A DNA stretch of 8,769 nt from Limiplasma merdipullorum (GTDB lineage: Bacteria > Bacillota > Clostridia > Christensenellales > Aristaeellaceae), in the NCBI GenBank assembly GCA_018711955.1, contig DVHQ01000265.1:1-8769 (forward strand), written 5' to 3'. The position numbers and the translations under genes were made by a program. Of this stretch, positions 1-6,685 are shown in pieces. The notes under the pieces were generated by a model. The model was not told the origin of the DNA and made no database searches. It saw only the letters and a list, made by a program, of their open reading frames with translations. Within the stretch, counting starts at the first letter, position 1, and each line of letters opens with the position of its first letter.

Positions 1-2
1 CG

Positions 3-23
3 GCAGGGGGATGATCCCCCTGC
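3..23. terminator. GC-rich hairpin at window edge, possible terminator
   Basis: A 9-bp perfect inverted repeat (GCAGGGGGA / TCCCCCTGC) encloses a 3-nt loop. It lies about 90 nt beyond the pheT stop codon, the second of two hairpins met by a pheT transcript. No T-tract follows on the plus strand. On the minus strand the bases that would hold a T-tract are mostly beyond position 1, so its role as a terminator for either direction cannot be settled here. Confidence 0.35.
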
Positions 24-46
24 ACCCCGCACTTTGTCAGCAGCCT

Positions 47-75
47 GAAGCGCCCGGCATTGCGCCGGGCGCTTC
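47..75 (-). terminator. Hairpin downstream of pheT, candidate terminator
   Basis: A perfect 12-bp stem (GAAGCGCCCGGC / GCCGGGCGCTTC) with a 5-nt loop starts about 40 nt after the pheT stop codon. The stem is strong enough for an intrinsic terminator, but read in the pheT direction it is followed by AGGCTGCTGAC rather than a run of T. It may be a T-tract-less terminator, an mRNA 3' stabiliser, or the first half of a double hairpin with the one at 3-23. Confidence 0.45.
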
Positions 76-115
76 GTTGCCTGATTCTCTTTTCCTTACG
101 AATCTTCTGCGCCGC

Positions 116-2506
116 TTACGCCCTCACCGTCGCGCCGTGCTTCTGGGCGCAGACGTGCGTCACCTTGTCCATGGCGGCCTGTACCTCCTCGTCGGTGAGG
201 GTGCGGTCAGGCGCGCGGAAGGTCAGCGAGAAGGCCACGCTCTTCTTGCCCGCAGCCACCTGCGCGCCACGGTACACATCGAACATCTCCATGCTCTCCA
301 GCAGCTTGCCGGCGGCCTTGCGCATATCGGCCATCAGCGGACCCACGGCCACGCTCTCGTCCATAACCAGCGCCAGGTCGCGCTCCACGGCCGGGAAGCG
401 CGGCAGGGGCTTCATTTCGCCCATGGGCCGGAAGTAGGTCAGGAGGGTTTGCAGGTTGATTTCGGCCATCACGGCACGCTTGGGCAGGTCAAAGCGCTCG
501 CGCACGTCGGGATGCACCTCGCCCACGGTGGCGAAGGTCACGCCGCCCCGCACCAGGCGCGCGCAGCGGCCCGGATGATAGTACGCGTCGCCGCCGGCCT
601 CCACCTCGCAGGCGATGCCGCCCGCGCGCAGAATGGCCTCCACCGCGCCGCGCACGGTGAAGAAGTCCTCCTCGGGCCCATAGGCGCCCAGGCACAGGGT
701 TTGCGTCTCGGTGGGCAGGCCCTCGTCCGTGCGGTGATGGTGGTCGAACACCGCCGCCATCTCATACAGGCGTGCGGCCGGGGTGGAATGATTCATGTTG
801 AAGGCCAGCGTGTGCAGCATGCCGCAGGCCAGCGTGGGACGCATCACGGCCGCGTCCTCGCCCAGGGGGTTGAGGATGGGCATGGGATCGTTGCGCAGAT
901 CGCCCTCCGGCAGGCCCAGCTTCTGAATCTCCTTTACGCCGGTGAAGCTGAAGTTCATGATCTCCAGATAGCCCATGCCGGTGAGCAGGCGCGCGGCGCG
1001 GTCCTTGAGCGCCTTCATGGGGCTGACGCCGCCCTGGGTGGTCTGGCCGCTGAGGGGCGTGGCCGGAATGTGCTGATAGCCGTAGATGCGCAGGCATTCC
1101 TCGCAGATGTCGGCCTCGCCGTCCAGGTCCTCACGGAAGGCGGGGACGGTCACGGTAAGGGTGTCGCCGTCGCGCTCGCAGCCAAAGTGCAGCTTTTTGA
1201 GGATGCGCACCATATCGTCCGCGGGGATGGGCACGCCCGCGCGTTCCTGAATGTGCGCCACGCTGGCGGTGATGACCTGCGCGGGGCGCGGGTTGGGATA
1301 GAGGTCGATCACGCCGGATACCACGTCGCCCGCGTCCAAAAGGTTCACCAGCATGCAGGCGCGGTCGAGCGCGTCCATCACCGTGCCGGCGGCCACGCCG
1401 CGCTCAAAGCGGCCGCTGCTCTCCGTGCGCATGCCCAGCGCGCGGCTGGTCAGGCGGATGGCCGTACGGTCGAACGCCGCGCACTCGAACATCACGTCCG
1501 TGGTGCCCTCGGTGATCTCGCTCTCCTCGCCGCCCATGATGCCGGCCAGGCCCGTGGCGCGCTCCTCATCGCAGATGACCAGGTCGTCGGTGCGCAGGGC
1601 GCGCTCGTTTCCGTCCAGCGTGGTCAGCGTCTCGCCGGGATGGGCGCGGCGCACCACGATCTGCCGCCCGCGCACCTTGCTCAGGTCAAAGGCGTGCATG
1701 GGATGGCCGTATTCGATCATGATGTAGTTGGTGATATCCACGATGTTGTTGATGGCGCGAAGGCCCGCGCCGTGCAGGTACTTGCGCAGCCACAGGGGCG
1801 AGGGCGCGATGCGCACGTTTTTGATCACGCGCGCGGCGTAGCGCGGGCACAGGTCCGGGGCCTCCACGCGCACCTTCACCTCGTTATGGATATCCCCGCC
1901 CGCTTCGGTCACGGTGATTTCGGGGGCATGAAACTCGGTATCCAGCGCCGCCGCCGTCTCGCGCGCGATGCCGATGGCGCACAGGCAGTCCGGACGGTTG
2001 GCCAGAATCTCAAAATCCACCGCCGTGTCGTCGATGCCCAAAATGGGCTTCACATCCGCGCCCAGGGGGTAGTCCTCCTGGAATACCAGAATGCCCTTTT
2101 CCTCGATGTTGGGATAGAGCTCCGTGGGCACGTGAAGCTCCTCGCCGGAGCAGATCATGCCCTCGGAGATCATGCCCCGCAGCTTGCCCTTTTTGATCTT
2201 CACGCCGCCGGGCAGATGCGCGCCGTCCAGCGCCACGGGCACCAGCTGGCCCGCCGCCACGTTGGGCGCGCCGCACACGATATGCAGCGTCTCCGGGCCG
2301 CCCACGTCCACGGTGCACTCATGCAGGTGCGTGCCCTCCACGTCCGCGCACGTGAGCACGCGGCCCACCACGACCTTCTCCATGCCGCCGCTGATATCCT
2401 CGGTGCCCTCCACAGCGGTGCCGGTCATAATCATCCGCTGGGTATATTCCTCCGGCGTGACGGGGATATCCGCATACTGCCGGATCATATTCATCGCCAG
2501 TTTCAC
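116..2506 (-). CDS. pheT: Phenylalanyl-tRNA synthetase beta subunit
   Basis: PheT is the beta chain of the cytoplasmic alpha2-beta2 enzyme that charges tRNA-Phe with phenylalanine; the beta chain carries editing and tRNA-binding functions. The 796-residue product has the usual full length. Visible parts in order: N-terminal segment (1-40); EMAP II-like OB fold tRNA-binding domain (about 45-155, with the VCGAPNVAAGQ and GMICSGEEL motifs); the hallmark NRPDC (170-174); B3/B4 editing region (about 215-400, including NNIVDITNY and GHPMHAFD); B5 domain (about 408-480, with acidic EADICEE); the catalytic-like core; and a C-terminal FDX-ACB anticodon-binding domain (about 699-796, starting KPLPRFPAVERDLALV). 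The start is GTG, chosen because AGGAGG at 2515-2520 sits 8 nt upstream; the next in-frame ATG (codon 5) is too far from it. The stop is TAA. It follows pheS by 24 nt in the same operon. No truncation or frameshift is seen. Confidence 0.98.
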   Translation of the reverse strand: MKLAMNMIRQYADIPVTPEEYTQRMIMTGTAVEGTEDISGGMEKVVVGRVLTCADVEGTHLHECTVDVGGPETLHIVCGAPNVAAGQLVPVALDGAHLPGGVKIKKGKLRGMISEGMICSGEELHVPTELYPNIEEKGILVFQEDYPLGADVKPILGIDDTAVDFEILANRPDCLCAIGIARETAAALDTEFHAPEITVTEAGGDIHNEVKVRVEAPDLCPRYAARVIKNVRIAPSPLWLRKYLHGAGLRAINNIVDITNYIMIEYGHPMHAFDLSKVRGRQIVVRRAHPGETLTTLDGNERALRTDDLVICDEERATGLAGIMGGEESEITEGTTDVMFECAAFDRTAIRLTSRALGMRTESSGRFERGVAAGTVMDALDRACMLVNLLDAGDVVSGVIDLYPNPRPAQVITASVAHIQERAGVPIPADDMVRILKKLHFGCERDGDTLTVTVPAFREDLDGEADICEECLRIYGYQHIPATPLSGQTTQGGVSPMKALKDRAARLLTGMGYLEIMNFSFTGVKEIQKLGLPEGDLRNDPMPILNPLGEDAAVMRPTLACGMLHTLAFNMNHSTPAARLYEMAAVFDHHHRTDEGLPTETQTLCLGAYGPEEDFFTVRGAVEAILRAGGIACEVEAGGDAYYHPGRCARLVRGGVTFATVGEVHPDVRERFDLPKRAVMAEINLQTLLTYFRPMGEMKPLPRFPAVERDLALVMDESVAVGPLMADMRKAAGKLLESMEMFDVYRGAQVAAGKKSVAFSLTFRAPDRTLTDEEVQAAMDKVTHVCAQKHGATVRA

Positions 2507-2514
2507 TGAAAACG

Positions 2515-2520
2515 CCTCCT
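2515..2520 (-). promoter_or_regulatory. Ribosome binding site that fixes the pheT GTG start
   Basis: The minus strand reads AGGAGG here, 8 nt before the GTG at 2506-2504. It lies within the 24-nt gap between pheS and pheT and decides the non-ATG start of pheT. Confidence 0.85.
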
Positions 2521-2530
2521 TACTCCCTGC

Positions 2531-3559
2531 TTACCTCAGCTGCCCCAAAAGACGCGCGTCGCCTTCGTAGAGCAGGCGCATGTCGCGGATGCCGTATCGC
2601 TGCATGGCGATGCGCTCCAGGCCGATCCCAAAGGCAAATCCGCTGTACTTTGCCGGGTCGATGCCGCACATTTCCAGCACCTTGGGGTTGACCATGCCGG
2701 ATCCCAGCACCTCGATCCAGCCGGTGCCCTTGCAGATGCGGCAGCCCTTGCCGTGGCAGTTCACACAGGTGAGGTCCACCTCGGCGCTGGGCTCGGTGAA
2801 GGGGAAGAAGCTGGGGCGGAAGCGGGTGGTGATCTCCGGCCCGTAGAGCTTCTTGGCAAACGCCTCCAGCGTGCCGCGCAGGTCGCTCATGCGCACGTGC
2901 TCGTCCACCACCAGGCCTTCCATCTGATGGAATACTGGGCTGTGCGTGGCGTCCACCTCGTCGGAGCGGTACACGCGGCCCGGGCAGATGATGCGGATGG
3001 GCGGCTTGCGGGTGAGCATGGCGCGCGCCTGCATGGGGCTGGTATGCGTGCGCAGCACGATGTTCTCATCCATATAGAAGGTATCCTGCGCGTCGCGGGC
3101 GGGGTGGTTCTTGGGCAGGTTCATCAGCTCAAAGTTGTAATGATCCAGCTCCACCTCCGGGCCCTCCATCACGTCAAAGCCCATGCCGGTGAAGCATTCG
3201 ATCAGCTCGTTCATCACCAGCGTGATGGGGTGCTCGCTGCCCACCTTGGGCAGGGGGCGCGGCTCGGTGACGTCGATGGTTTCGGACTTGAGGGCCGCGG
3301 CGCGCTCGGCGGCGCGGATGCGCGCCTGCGCCTCGTCCATGCGCTCGGTGAGCCACTGGCGCACCTCGTTGATCTGAGCGCCCACCCTGGGGCGCTCCTC
3401 CGGAGCCAGCTGGCCCATGCCCTTGAGCAGCGCGGTCAGCTCGCCCTTTTTGCCAAGCACCCGCACGCGCAGGTTTTCCAGGGCGGCGGAGCCGTCAAGC
3501 GCCTGCAGCTCCTCCTCGACCCGCCTTTTGATGTCGCTCAGCGTATCCACAACAGACAT
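2531..3559 (-). CDS. pheS: Phenylalanyl-tRNA synthetase alpha subunit
   Basis: PheS is the catalytic chain of the same alpha2-beta2 synthetase; it forms phenylalanyl-adenylate and transfers Phe to tRNA-Phe. The 342-residue product has an N-terminal coiled coil of about 90 residues (typical tRNA-binding arm), then the class II catalytic core: the motif 1 region near 110-145 (MGFDVMEGPEVE), motif 2 at about 194-214 (GRVYRSDEVDATHSPVFHQ) and motif 3 at about 307-323 (GFAFGIGLERIAMQRYG). Four cysteines at 265, 268, 273 and 276 (CVNC...CRIC) form a knuckle-like insert that I recall from other Firmicutes PheS. The start is ATG with AGGAGG at 3568-3573, 8 nt upstream. The reading frame stays open upstream as far as an ATG at 3676, but that stretch is the T-box leader and not coding. 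Stop TAA. It is the first gene of the pheST operon. Confidence 0.98.
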   Translation of the reverse strand: MSVVDTLSDIKRRVEEELQALDGSAALENLRVRVLGKKGELTALLKGMGQLAPEERPRVGAQINEVRQWLTERMDEAQARIRAAERAAALKSETIDVTEPRPLPKVGSEHPITLVMNELIECFTGMGFDVMEGPEVELDHYNFELMNLPKNHPARDAQDTFYMDENIVLRTHTSPMQARAMLTRKPPIRIICPGRVYRSDEVDATHSPVFHQMEGLVVDEHVRMSDLRGTLEAFAKKLYGPEITTRFRPSFFPFTEPSAEVDLTCVNCHGKGCRICKGTGWIEVLGSGMVNPKVLEMCGIDPAKYSGFAFGIGLERIAMQRYGIRDMRLLYEGDARLLGQLR

Positions 3560-3590
3560 GACAGGTTCCTCCTTTTTCAAACTTCGCCTG

Positions 3591-3866
3591 CAACAGAAAA
3601 GCCTCCGCCCCATGCATGCATGGGACGAAGGCTGACGCCGCGTTGTACCACCCAACTTTCGCACGGGCGGCCCCATGGGGCGCGCCGATGCGCTCTTGAC
3701 CAGTAACGCGGCCTAAACGTTTCCCTCTACTTGATGGAGCGTTCAAAGGAAAGGCTCGGAAGCGAATGTCCCGCGGCCCCGGCAGGCGGCTTGCAGCCCG
3801 CGCCTCGGCGCGTGCCGCCCTCTCTGGGTCAGGGCGATGAAGCGGGCGTTGTTCTTCGTCATCGCA
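3591..3866 (-). promoter_or_regulatory. T-box riboswitch (tRNA-Phe specific) in the pheST leader
   Basis: This leader RNA should sense uncharged tRNA-Phe and switch between antitermination and termination. Read on the minus strand, the landmarks occur in the canonical order. A K-turn-like GATGACGAAG starts near 3862. CAGAGAG lies at 3826-3820. The stem I distal element GGGCTGCAAGCC lies at 3799-3788. The specifier loop GACATTCG places the Phe codon UUC at 3766-3764, followed by a purine. The stem II element AGTAGAGGGAAACG follows near 3731. The T-box sequence GGGTGGTACAACGCGG begins at 3653. In the antiterminator, TTGGG pairs with TCCCA and ACG with CGT, leaving the bulge UGGUACA. UGGU fits the ACCA 3' end expected for tRNA-Phe (discriminator A). 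The final A of the bulge departs from the usual UGGNACC. The competing terminator is listed separately. The transcript start is inferred from the promoter at 3872-3900. Confidence 0.95.
3597..3633 (-). terminator. T-box intrinsic terminator ahead of pheS
   Basis: On the minus strand GCCTTCGTCCCATG pairs with CATGGGGCGGAGGC over 14 bp (two of them G-U) around the loop CATG, with one more A-T pair at the base, followed by TTTTCT. The 5' arm contains the CGTCCCA that also forms the antiterminator with the T-box sequence, so the two structures are mutually exclusive. The hairpin ends about 38 nt before the pheS start. Confidence 0.95.
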
Positions 3867-3871
3867 AGGGC

Positions 3872-3900
3872 ATTATAGCACGGGTTTTGTCATTTGGCAA
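3872..3900 (-). promoter_or_regulatory. Sigma-A type promoter of pheST
   Basis: The minus strand reads TTGCCA (3900-3895), a 17-bp spacer and TATAAT (3877-3872), with TG in the extended -10 position (TGCTATAAT). The expected start near 3866 sits just before the T-box stem I, as expected for such a leader. The -35 lies only 6 bp past the stop codon of the upstream RHH-like gene. Confidence 0.9.
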
Positions 3901-3906
3901 GCGGGC

Positions 3907-4215
3907 TCAGTCCATGCCCTCCATGCCCTCGATACCCCGGTCCACGCGCGCGGGGCGCATGGAGCGCGGCCCCCCGGCGGCATGCGCGGCCCCGGCGGGG
4001 CTTGCCGCTGCGCCGGCCTCCGCCGCAAGGGAATCCTCTGCCATGCAGCGCGCCACGCACTCGCGGGCCATGGCCGTCAGGCTCATGCCGCGGGAACCGG
4101 CGTACGCCTGCCAGCGCCGGCAGATTTCCGGGGTCAACTCGATATTGACCTGCACGCGGCCGTTACGGGCGCGGTAGCGGTCCGTGGCCTGCTTCTGGGC
4201 GGGGGTCCTGGGCAT
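3907..4215 (-). CDS. Small ribbon-helix-helix-like protein
   Basis: A 102-residue protein. Residues 1-19 are basic (MPRTPAQKQATDRYRARNG). Then RVQVNIEL (20-27) fits a beta strand, TPEICRRWQAYAGSRG (28-43) a first helix, and MSLTAMARECVARCMAEDS (44-62) a second helix. This is the strand-helix-helix pattern of Arc/MetJ-type dimeric DNA-binding proteins, including antitoxins and plasmid or phage regulators. Residues 63-102 are a low-complexity Ala/Gly-rich tail ending GIEGMEGMD, probably disordered. The family call is inferred from the pattern, not from a database hit. The start is ATG with a weak GAGG 9 nt upstream. The gene lies 42 nt after the purB stop on the same strand with no terminator between, so cotranscription with purB is likely. 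No toxin-like partner is adjacent, which argues against a simple toxin-antitoxin pair. Confidence 0.75.
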   Translation of the reverse strand: MPRTPAQKQATDRYRARNGRVQVNIELTPEICRRWQAYAGSRGMSLTAMARECVARCMAEDSLAAEAGAAASPAGAAHAAGGPRSMRPARVDRGIEGMEGMD

Positions 4216-4257
4216 GGTGCTTCGCCTCGCTTTCGGTCTGCGCTGCCGGGTGCGGCC

Positions 4258-5694
4258 TCACACGCTCAGTTCCTGCTTTTCGCCAAGCAGCTCGCGGTTT
4301 GCCTCCAGCACCGGGCGGATGACGTCCCGGAGGAATTCCTCCACCTGTTCCTCGCTCCGGCCGGTGAAGTTGGCGGGGTCCAGAATGGCCTCGATCTCCT
4401 CGCGCGTGACCATGAAGGCAGGGTCTGAGGCAATGCGGTCGATGAGGTCGTTTTTCCCGCCCTCCTCCTTGACCACGCGCGCCGCGGCCTGGCTGTGCAC
4501 GCGCAGCTTTTCGTGCAGCTGCTGGCGGTCGCCGCCGCGCTTGACGGCGTCCATCATGATGTTTTCGGTGGCCATGAAGGGCAGCTCGTTCATCACGCGG
4601 GCGCGGATGACCTTTTCGTACACCACCAGCCCGTCGCATACGTTCATCATGATGTTGAGGATGGCGTCGATGCCCAGGAACGCCTCGCTCACGGCGATGC
4701 GGCGATTGGCGCTGTCGTCCAGCGTGCGCTCGAACCACTGGGTGGCGGCGGTGATGGCGGTGTTGAGCGTGTCCACCATCACATAGCGGCTGAGCGAGGT
4801 AATGCGCTCGCAGCGCATGGGATTGCGCTTGTAGGGCATGGCCGAGGAACCGATCTGGCTGGCCTCGAAGGGCTCCTCCATCTCCTTGAAGTTTTGCAGA
4901 AGGCGCATGTCGTAGCTGAACTTGCTGGCCGTCTGCGCGATGCCCGAAAGGGTGCTGACCACCATATAGTCCATCTTGCGGCTGTAGGTCTGCCCGCTGA
5001 CGGGCACCACGCGGGTAAAGCCCATCTCGCTTGCGATGTCCTGCTCGATCTGGCGGATCTTCCCGCTGTCGCCGCCCAAAAGCTCCATAAAGCTGGCCTG
5101 CGTGCCGGTGGTGCCCTTGCTGCCCAGCAGCGCAAGCGTGCCAATACGGTGTTCGATTTCCTCAAAATCCATGTACAGCTCGTTGAGCCACAGGGTGGCG
5201 CGCTTGCCCACGGTGGTCAGCTGCGCGGGCTGCAAATGGGTGTAGGCCAGCGCGGGCAGGGCCTTGTACTTTTCGGCGAAGCGCGCAAGCAGGTCCATGA
5301 CGTTGAGCACCTTGCGGCGCACGATTTCCAGGCCCTGCTTCATGAGGATCACGTCGGTGTTGTCGCCCACGTAGCAGCTGGTGGCCCCCAGATGGATGAT
5401 GCCGCGCGCCTTGGGGCACTGCAGGCCATAGGCGTAGACATGGCTCATCACGTCATGGCGGCACTCGCGCTCGCGGCGCTGGGCGTCGTCGTAGTTGATA
5501 TCGTCCTTGTGGGCCTCCAGCTCGGCGATCTGCTCGTCGGTGATGGGCAGGCCCTGCTTCTGCTCGGCGCGCGCCAAGGCGATCCACAGCCGCCGCCAGG
5601 TGCGGAACTTGTTGTCCTCGGAAAAGACGAACTGCATCTCCGGACTTGCATACCGGGTGGAGAACGGGCTGATATACCGGGAATGATCGGACAT
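4258..5694 (-). CDS. purB: Adenylosuccinate lyase (long, ADSL-like type)
   Basis: PurB catalyses two cytoplasmic steps of purine synthesis, SAICAR to AICAR plus fumarate and adenylosuccinate to AMP plus fumarate. The 478-residue product belongs to the fumarase/aspartase superfamily. Visible conserved parts are TSCYVGDN (105-112), the catalytic-His region YTHLQPAQLTTVGKR (151-165), KGTTGTQASF (193-202), and the superfamily signature GSSAMPYKRNP (282-292) that supplies the flexible catalytic loop, then QWFERTLDDSANRR (319-332). It is longer than the roughly 430-residue PurB of Bacillus subtilis and, from memory, shares many blocks with animal ADSL (see findings). The ATG is chosen because AGGAGGG at 5701-5707 lies 6 nt upstream; an ATG at 5799 would put the promoter inside the gene. 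It is divergent from purR and is probably under PurR control. Confidence 0.97.
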   Translation of the reverse strand: MSDHSRYISPFSTRYASPEMQFVFSEDNKFRTWRRLWIALARAEQKQGLPITDEQIAELEAHKDDINYDDAQRRERECRHDVMSHVYAYGLQCPKARGIIHLGATSCYVGDNTDVILMKQGLEIVRRKVLNVMDLLARFAEKYKALPALAYTHLQPAQLTTVGKRATLWLNELYMDFEEIEHRIGTLALLGSKGTTGTQASFMELLGGDSGKIRQIEQDIASEMGFTRVVPVSGQTYSRKMDYMVVSTLSGIAQTASKFSYDMRLLQNFKEMEEPFEASQIGSSAMPYKRNPMRCERITSLSRYVMVDTLNTAITAATQWFERTLDDSANRRIAVSEAFLGIDAILNIMMNVCDGLVVYEKVIRARVMNELPFMATENIMMDAVKRGGDRQQLHEKLRVHSQAAARVVKEEGGKNDLIDRIASDPAFMVTREEIEAILDPANFTGRSEEQVEEFLRDVIRPVLEANRELLGEKQELSV

Positions 5695-5737
5695 GGGGCG
5701 CCCTCCTACGTCTGCAAAAAATGGGATATCCAAAACG

Positions 5738-5766
5738 ATTATACCACCAACCCTCCCCATTCGCAA
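5738..5766 (-). promoter_or_regulatory. Predicted purB promoter
   Basis: The minus strand reads TTGCGA (5766-5761), a 17-bp spacer and a perfect TATAAT (5743-5738). The expected start near 5731 leaves a short leader of about 37 nt that includes the purB ribosome binding site. No riboswitch-like structure would fit in that leader. Confidence 0.8.
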
Positions 5767-5778
5767 ACGAAACTGAAA

Positions 5779-5791
5779 ATTTCCGAACGTT
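5779..5791 (+). promoter_or_regulatory. PurBox, candidate PurR operator
   Basis: ATTTCCGAACGTT matches 12 of 13 positions of the Bacillus PurBox consensus AWWWCCGAACWWT as I recall it; the single mismatch is the G after CCGAAC. It is also the left part of a short palindrome, CGAACGTTCG (5784-5793). It lies about 48-60 bp upstream of the predicted purB start and about 51-63 bp upstream of the predicted purR start, so one operator could serve both genes. A good second inverted PurBox at the usual 16-17 nt spacing is not evident; only CGAA at 5768 and TTCG at 5790 form a weak pair, 18 nt apart. Confidence 0.75.
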
Positions 5792-5802
5792 CGTGACAAA
5801 AA

Positions 5803-5822
5803 ATGCTGGAAATATTCAGCAT
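5803..5822. repeat. Inverted repeat over the purR -35 region
   Basis: ATGCTG and CAGCAT form a perfect 6-bp inverted repeat with an 8-bp AT-rich centre (GAAATATT). It overlaps the predicted purR -35 element. It could be an extra operator half-site pair or chance. It is upstream of the expected transcript start, so it would not form in RNA. Confidence 0.45.
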
Positions 5823-5835
5823 CGTGTGCTATACT
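5807..5835 (+). promoter_or_regulatory. Predicted purR promoter
   Basis: TGGAAA (5807-5812), a 17-bp spacer and TATACT (5830-5835), with TG in the extended -10 position (TGCTATACT). The -35 is weak (4 of 6) and the extended -10 compensates. Transcription would start near 5842, giving a leader of about 24 nt. Confidence 0.7.
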
Positions 5836-5865
5836 GTGCTGGATATTTCAACAAGGAGGAAGCCC

Positions 5866-6681
5866 GTGGAACGCATCAAGCGCAACGAAAGAATGGCGGC
5901 GCTGACCAAGCTGCTCACCGCGTCGCCCAACCGCATTTTCACCCTGTCGTATTTTTGTGAAATGTTCGGGGCGGCAAAGTCCACCCTGAGCGAGGACATC
6001 GACCTGCTGCGCGGCGTGTTCGACACCTTTGGTCTGGGCAAGCTGGATACCGTGACCGGCGCAGCCGGCGGCGTGCGCTACCGCCCCGTGATGAAAAGCC
6101 TGGACGCGCGGGCGTTCCTGGGCGAGCTGTGCCAGGAGCTGTGCACCCCCTCGCGCCTGCTGCCCGGCGGCTTTCTCTATCTGGGCGATATTCTGAGCAT
6201 GCCGGAGATCGTGCGCAAGATGGGCGTGATCATCGCGGGCGAATTCTATGACGCAGCGCCCGACTTCGTGCTCACCATGGAAACCAAGGGCATTCCCGCC
6301 GCGCTGATGGCGGCGCAGGCGCTGGGCGTTCCGCTGGTGATTGCCCGGCGGTCCAGCAAGGTATATGAAGGCTCCGCCGTCAACATCAACTACGTCAGCG
6401 GCTCCTCGGCCCATATCGAAACCATGAGCCTCAGCCGCCGCGCCGTGCGCGAGGGCCAGCGCGCGCTCATCGTGGATGATTTTCTCAAGGCCGGCGGCAC
6501 CGCCCGCGGCATGATCGAACTGATGGGCGAGTTCAATGTGGAGGTTGTGGGCATGGCGTTTGTCATGGCCAAGGCCCAGCCCGCCAGCAAGCTGATCCAG
6601 GGTGAACGGGCGCTCATGGTGATGGACCTGGAGGGCAACGATCCCTCCACGCTGGCCATTCGTCCGGCGGATTGGGTGTAA
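5866..6681 (+). CDS. purR: Purine regulator PurR (Bacillus type)
   Basis: PurR of this type represses purine genes by binding PurBox DNA, and PRPP relieves repression. The 271-residue product has an N-terminal winged-helix domain (about 1-75; FTLSYFCEMFGAAKSTLSED matches the recognition part, followed by GAAGGVRY) and a C-terminal type I phosphoribosyltransferase-like domain (about 76-271) with the PRPP motif LIVDDFLKAGGT at 201-212 and INYVSGSS at 174-181. This form is a regulator, not an active transferase. It is slightly shorter than the B. subtilis protein (about 285 residues). The start is GTG, chosen because AGGAGG at 5854-5859 lies 6 nt upstream and the conserved part begins right after it (ERIKRNERM). 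An ATG at 5803 is in frame but would lie within the promoter. The gene is divergent from purB and probably autoregulated. Confidence 0.96.
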   Translation: MERIKRNERMAALTKLLTASPNRIFTLSYFCEMFGAAKSTLSEDIDLLRGVFDTFGLGKLDTVTGAAGGVRYRPVMKSLDARAFLGELCQELCTPSRLLPGGFLYLGDILSMPEIVRKMGVIIAGEFYDAAPDFVLTMETKGIPAALMAAQALGVPLVIARRSSKVYEGSAVNINYVSGSSAHIETMSLSRRAVREGQRALIVDDFLKAGGTARGMIELMGEFNVEVVGMAFVMAKAQPASKLIQGERALMVMDLEGNDPSTLAIRPADWV

Positions 6682-6685
6682 GGGC

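Noticed and set aside
11..2509. An 832-codon open frame on the plus strand opposite pheT
   Set aside because: It mirrors pheT codon bias in a GC-rich genome, has a His/Ala/Gly-rich product without recognisable domains, and fully overlaps a well-conserved gene.
3560..3676. A 39-residue N-terminal extension of PheS starting at 3676
   Set aside because: The stretch is the T-box antiterminator and terminator; the strong ribosome binding site and the family's usual start both point to 3559.
2753..3706. A plus-strand open frame opposite pheS and its leader
   Set aside because: It is antisense to pheS, runs through the T-box terminator and antiterminator, and its product has low-complexity composition.
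4495..5796. A 433-codon plus-strand open frame opposite purB
   Set aside because: It is an antisense shadow of purB with no domain and runs through the purB promoter.
5695..5799. A 35-residue N-terminal extension of PurB starting at 5799
   Set aside because: It would place the TATAAT promoter and PurBox inside the gene; AGGAGGG lies 6 nt before the ATG at 5694.
5803..5865. ATG start for purR at 5803
   Set aside because: It lies at the -35 region of the predicted promoter and has no ribosome binding site; GTG at 5866 has AGGAGG 6 nt upstream.
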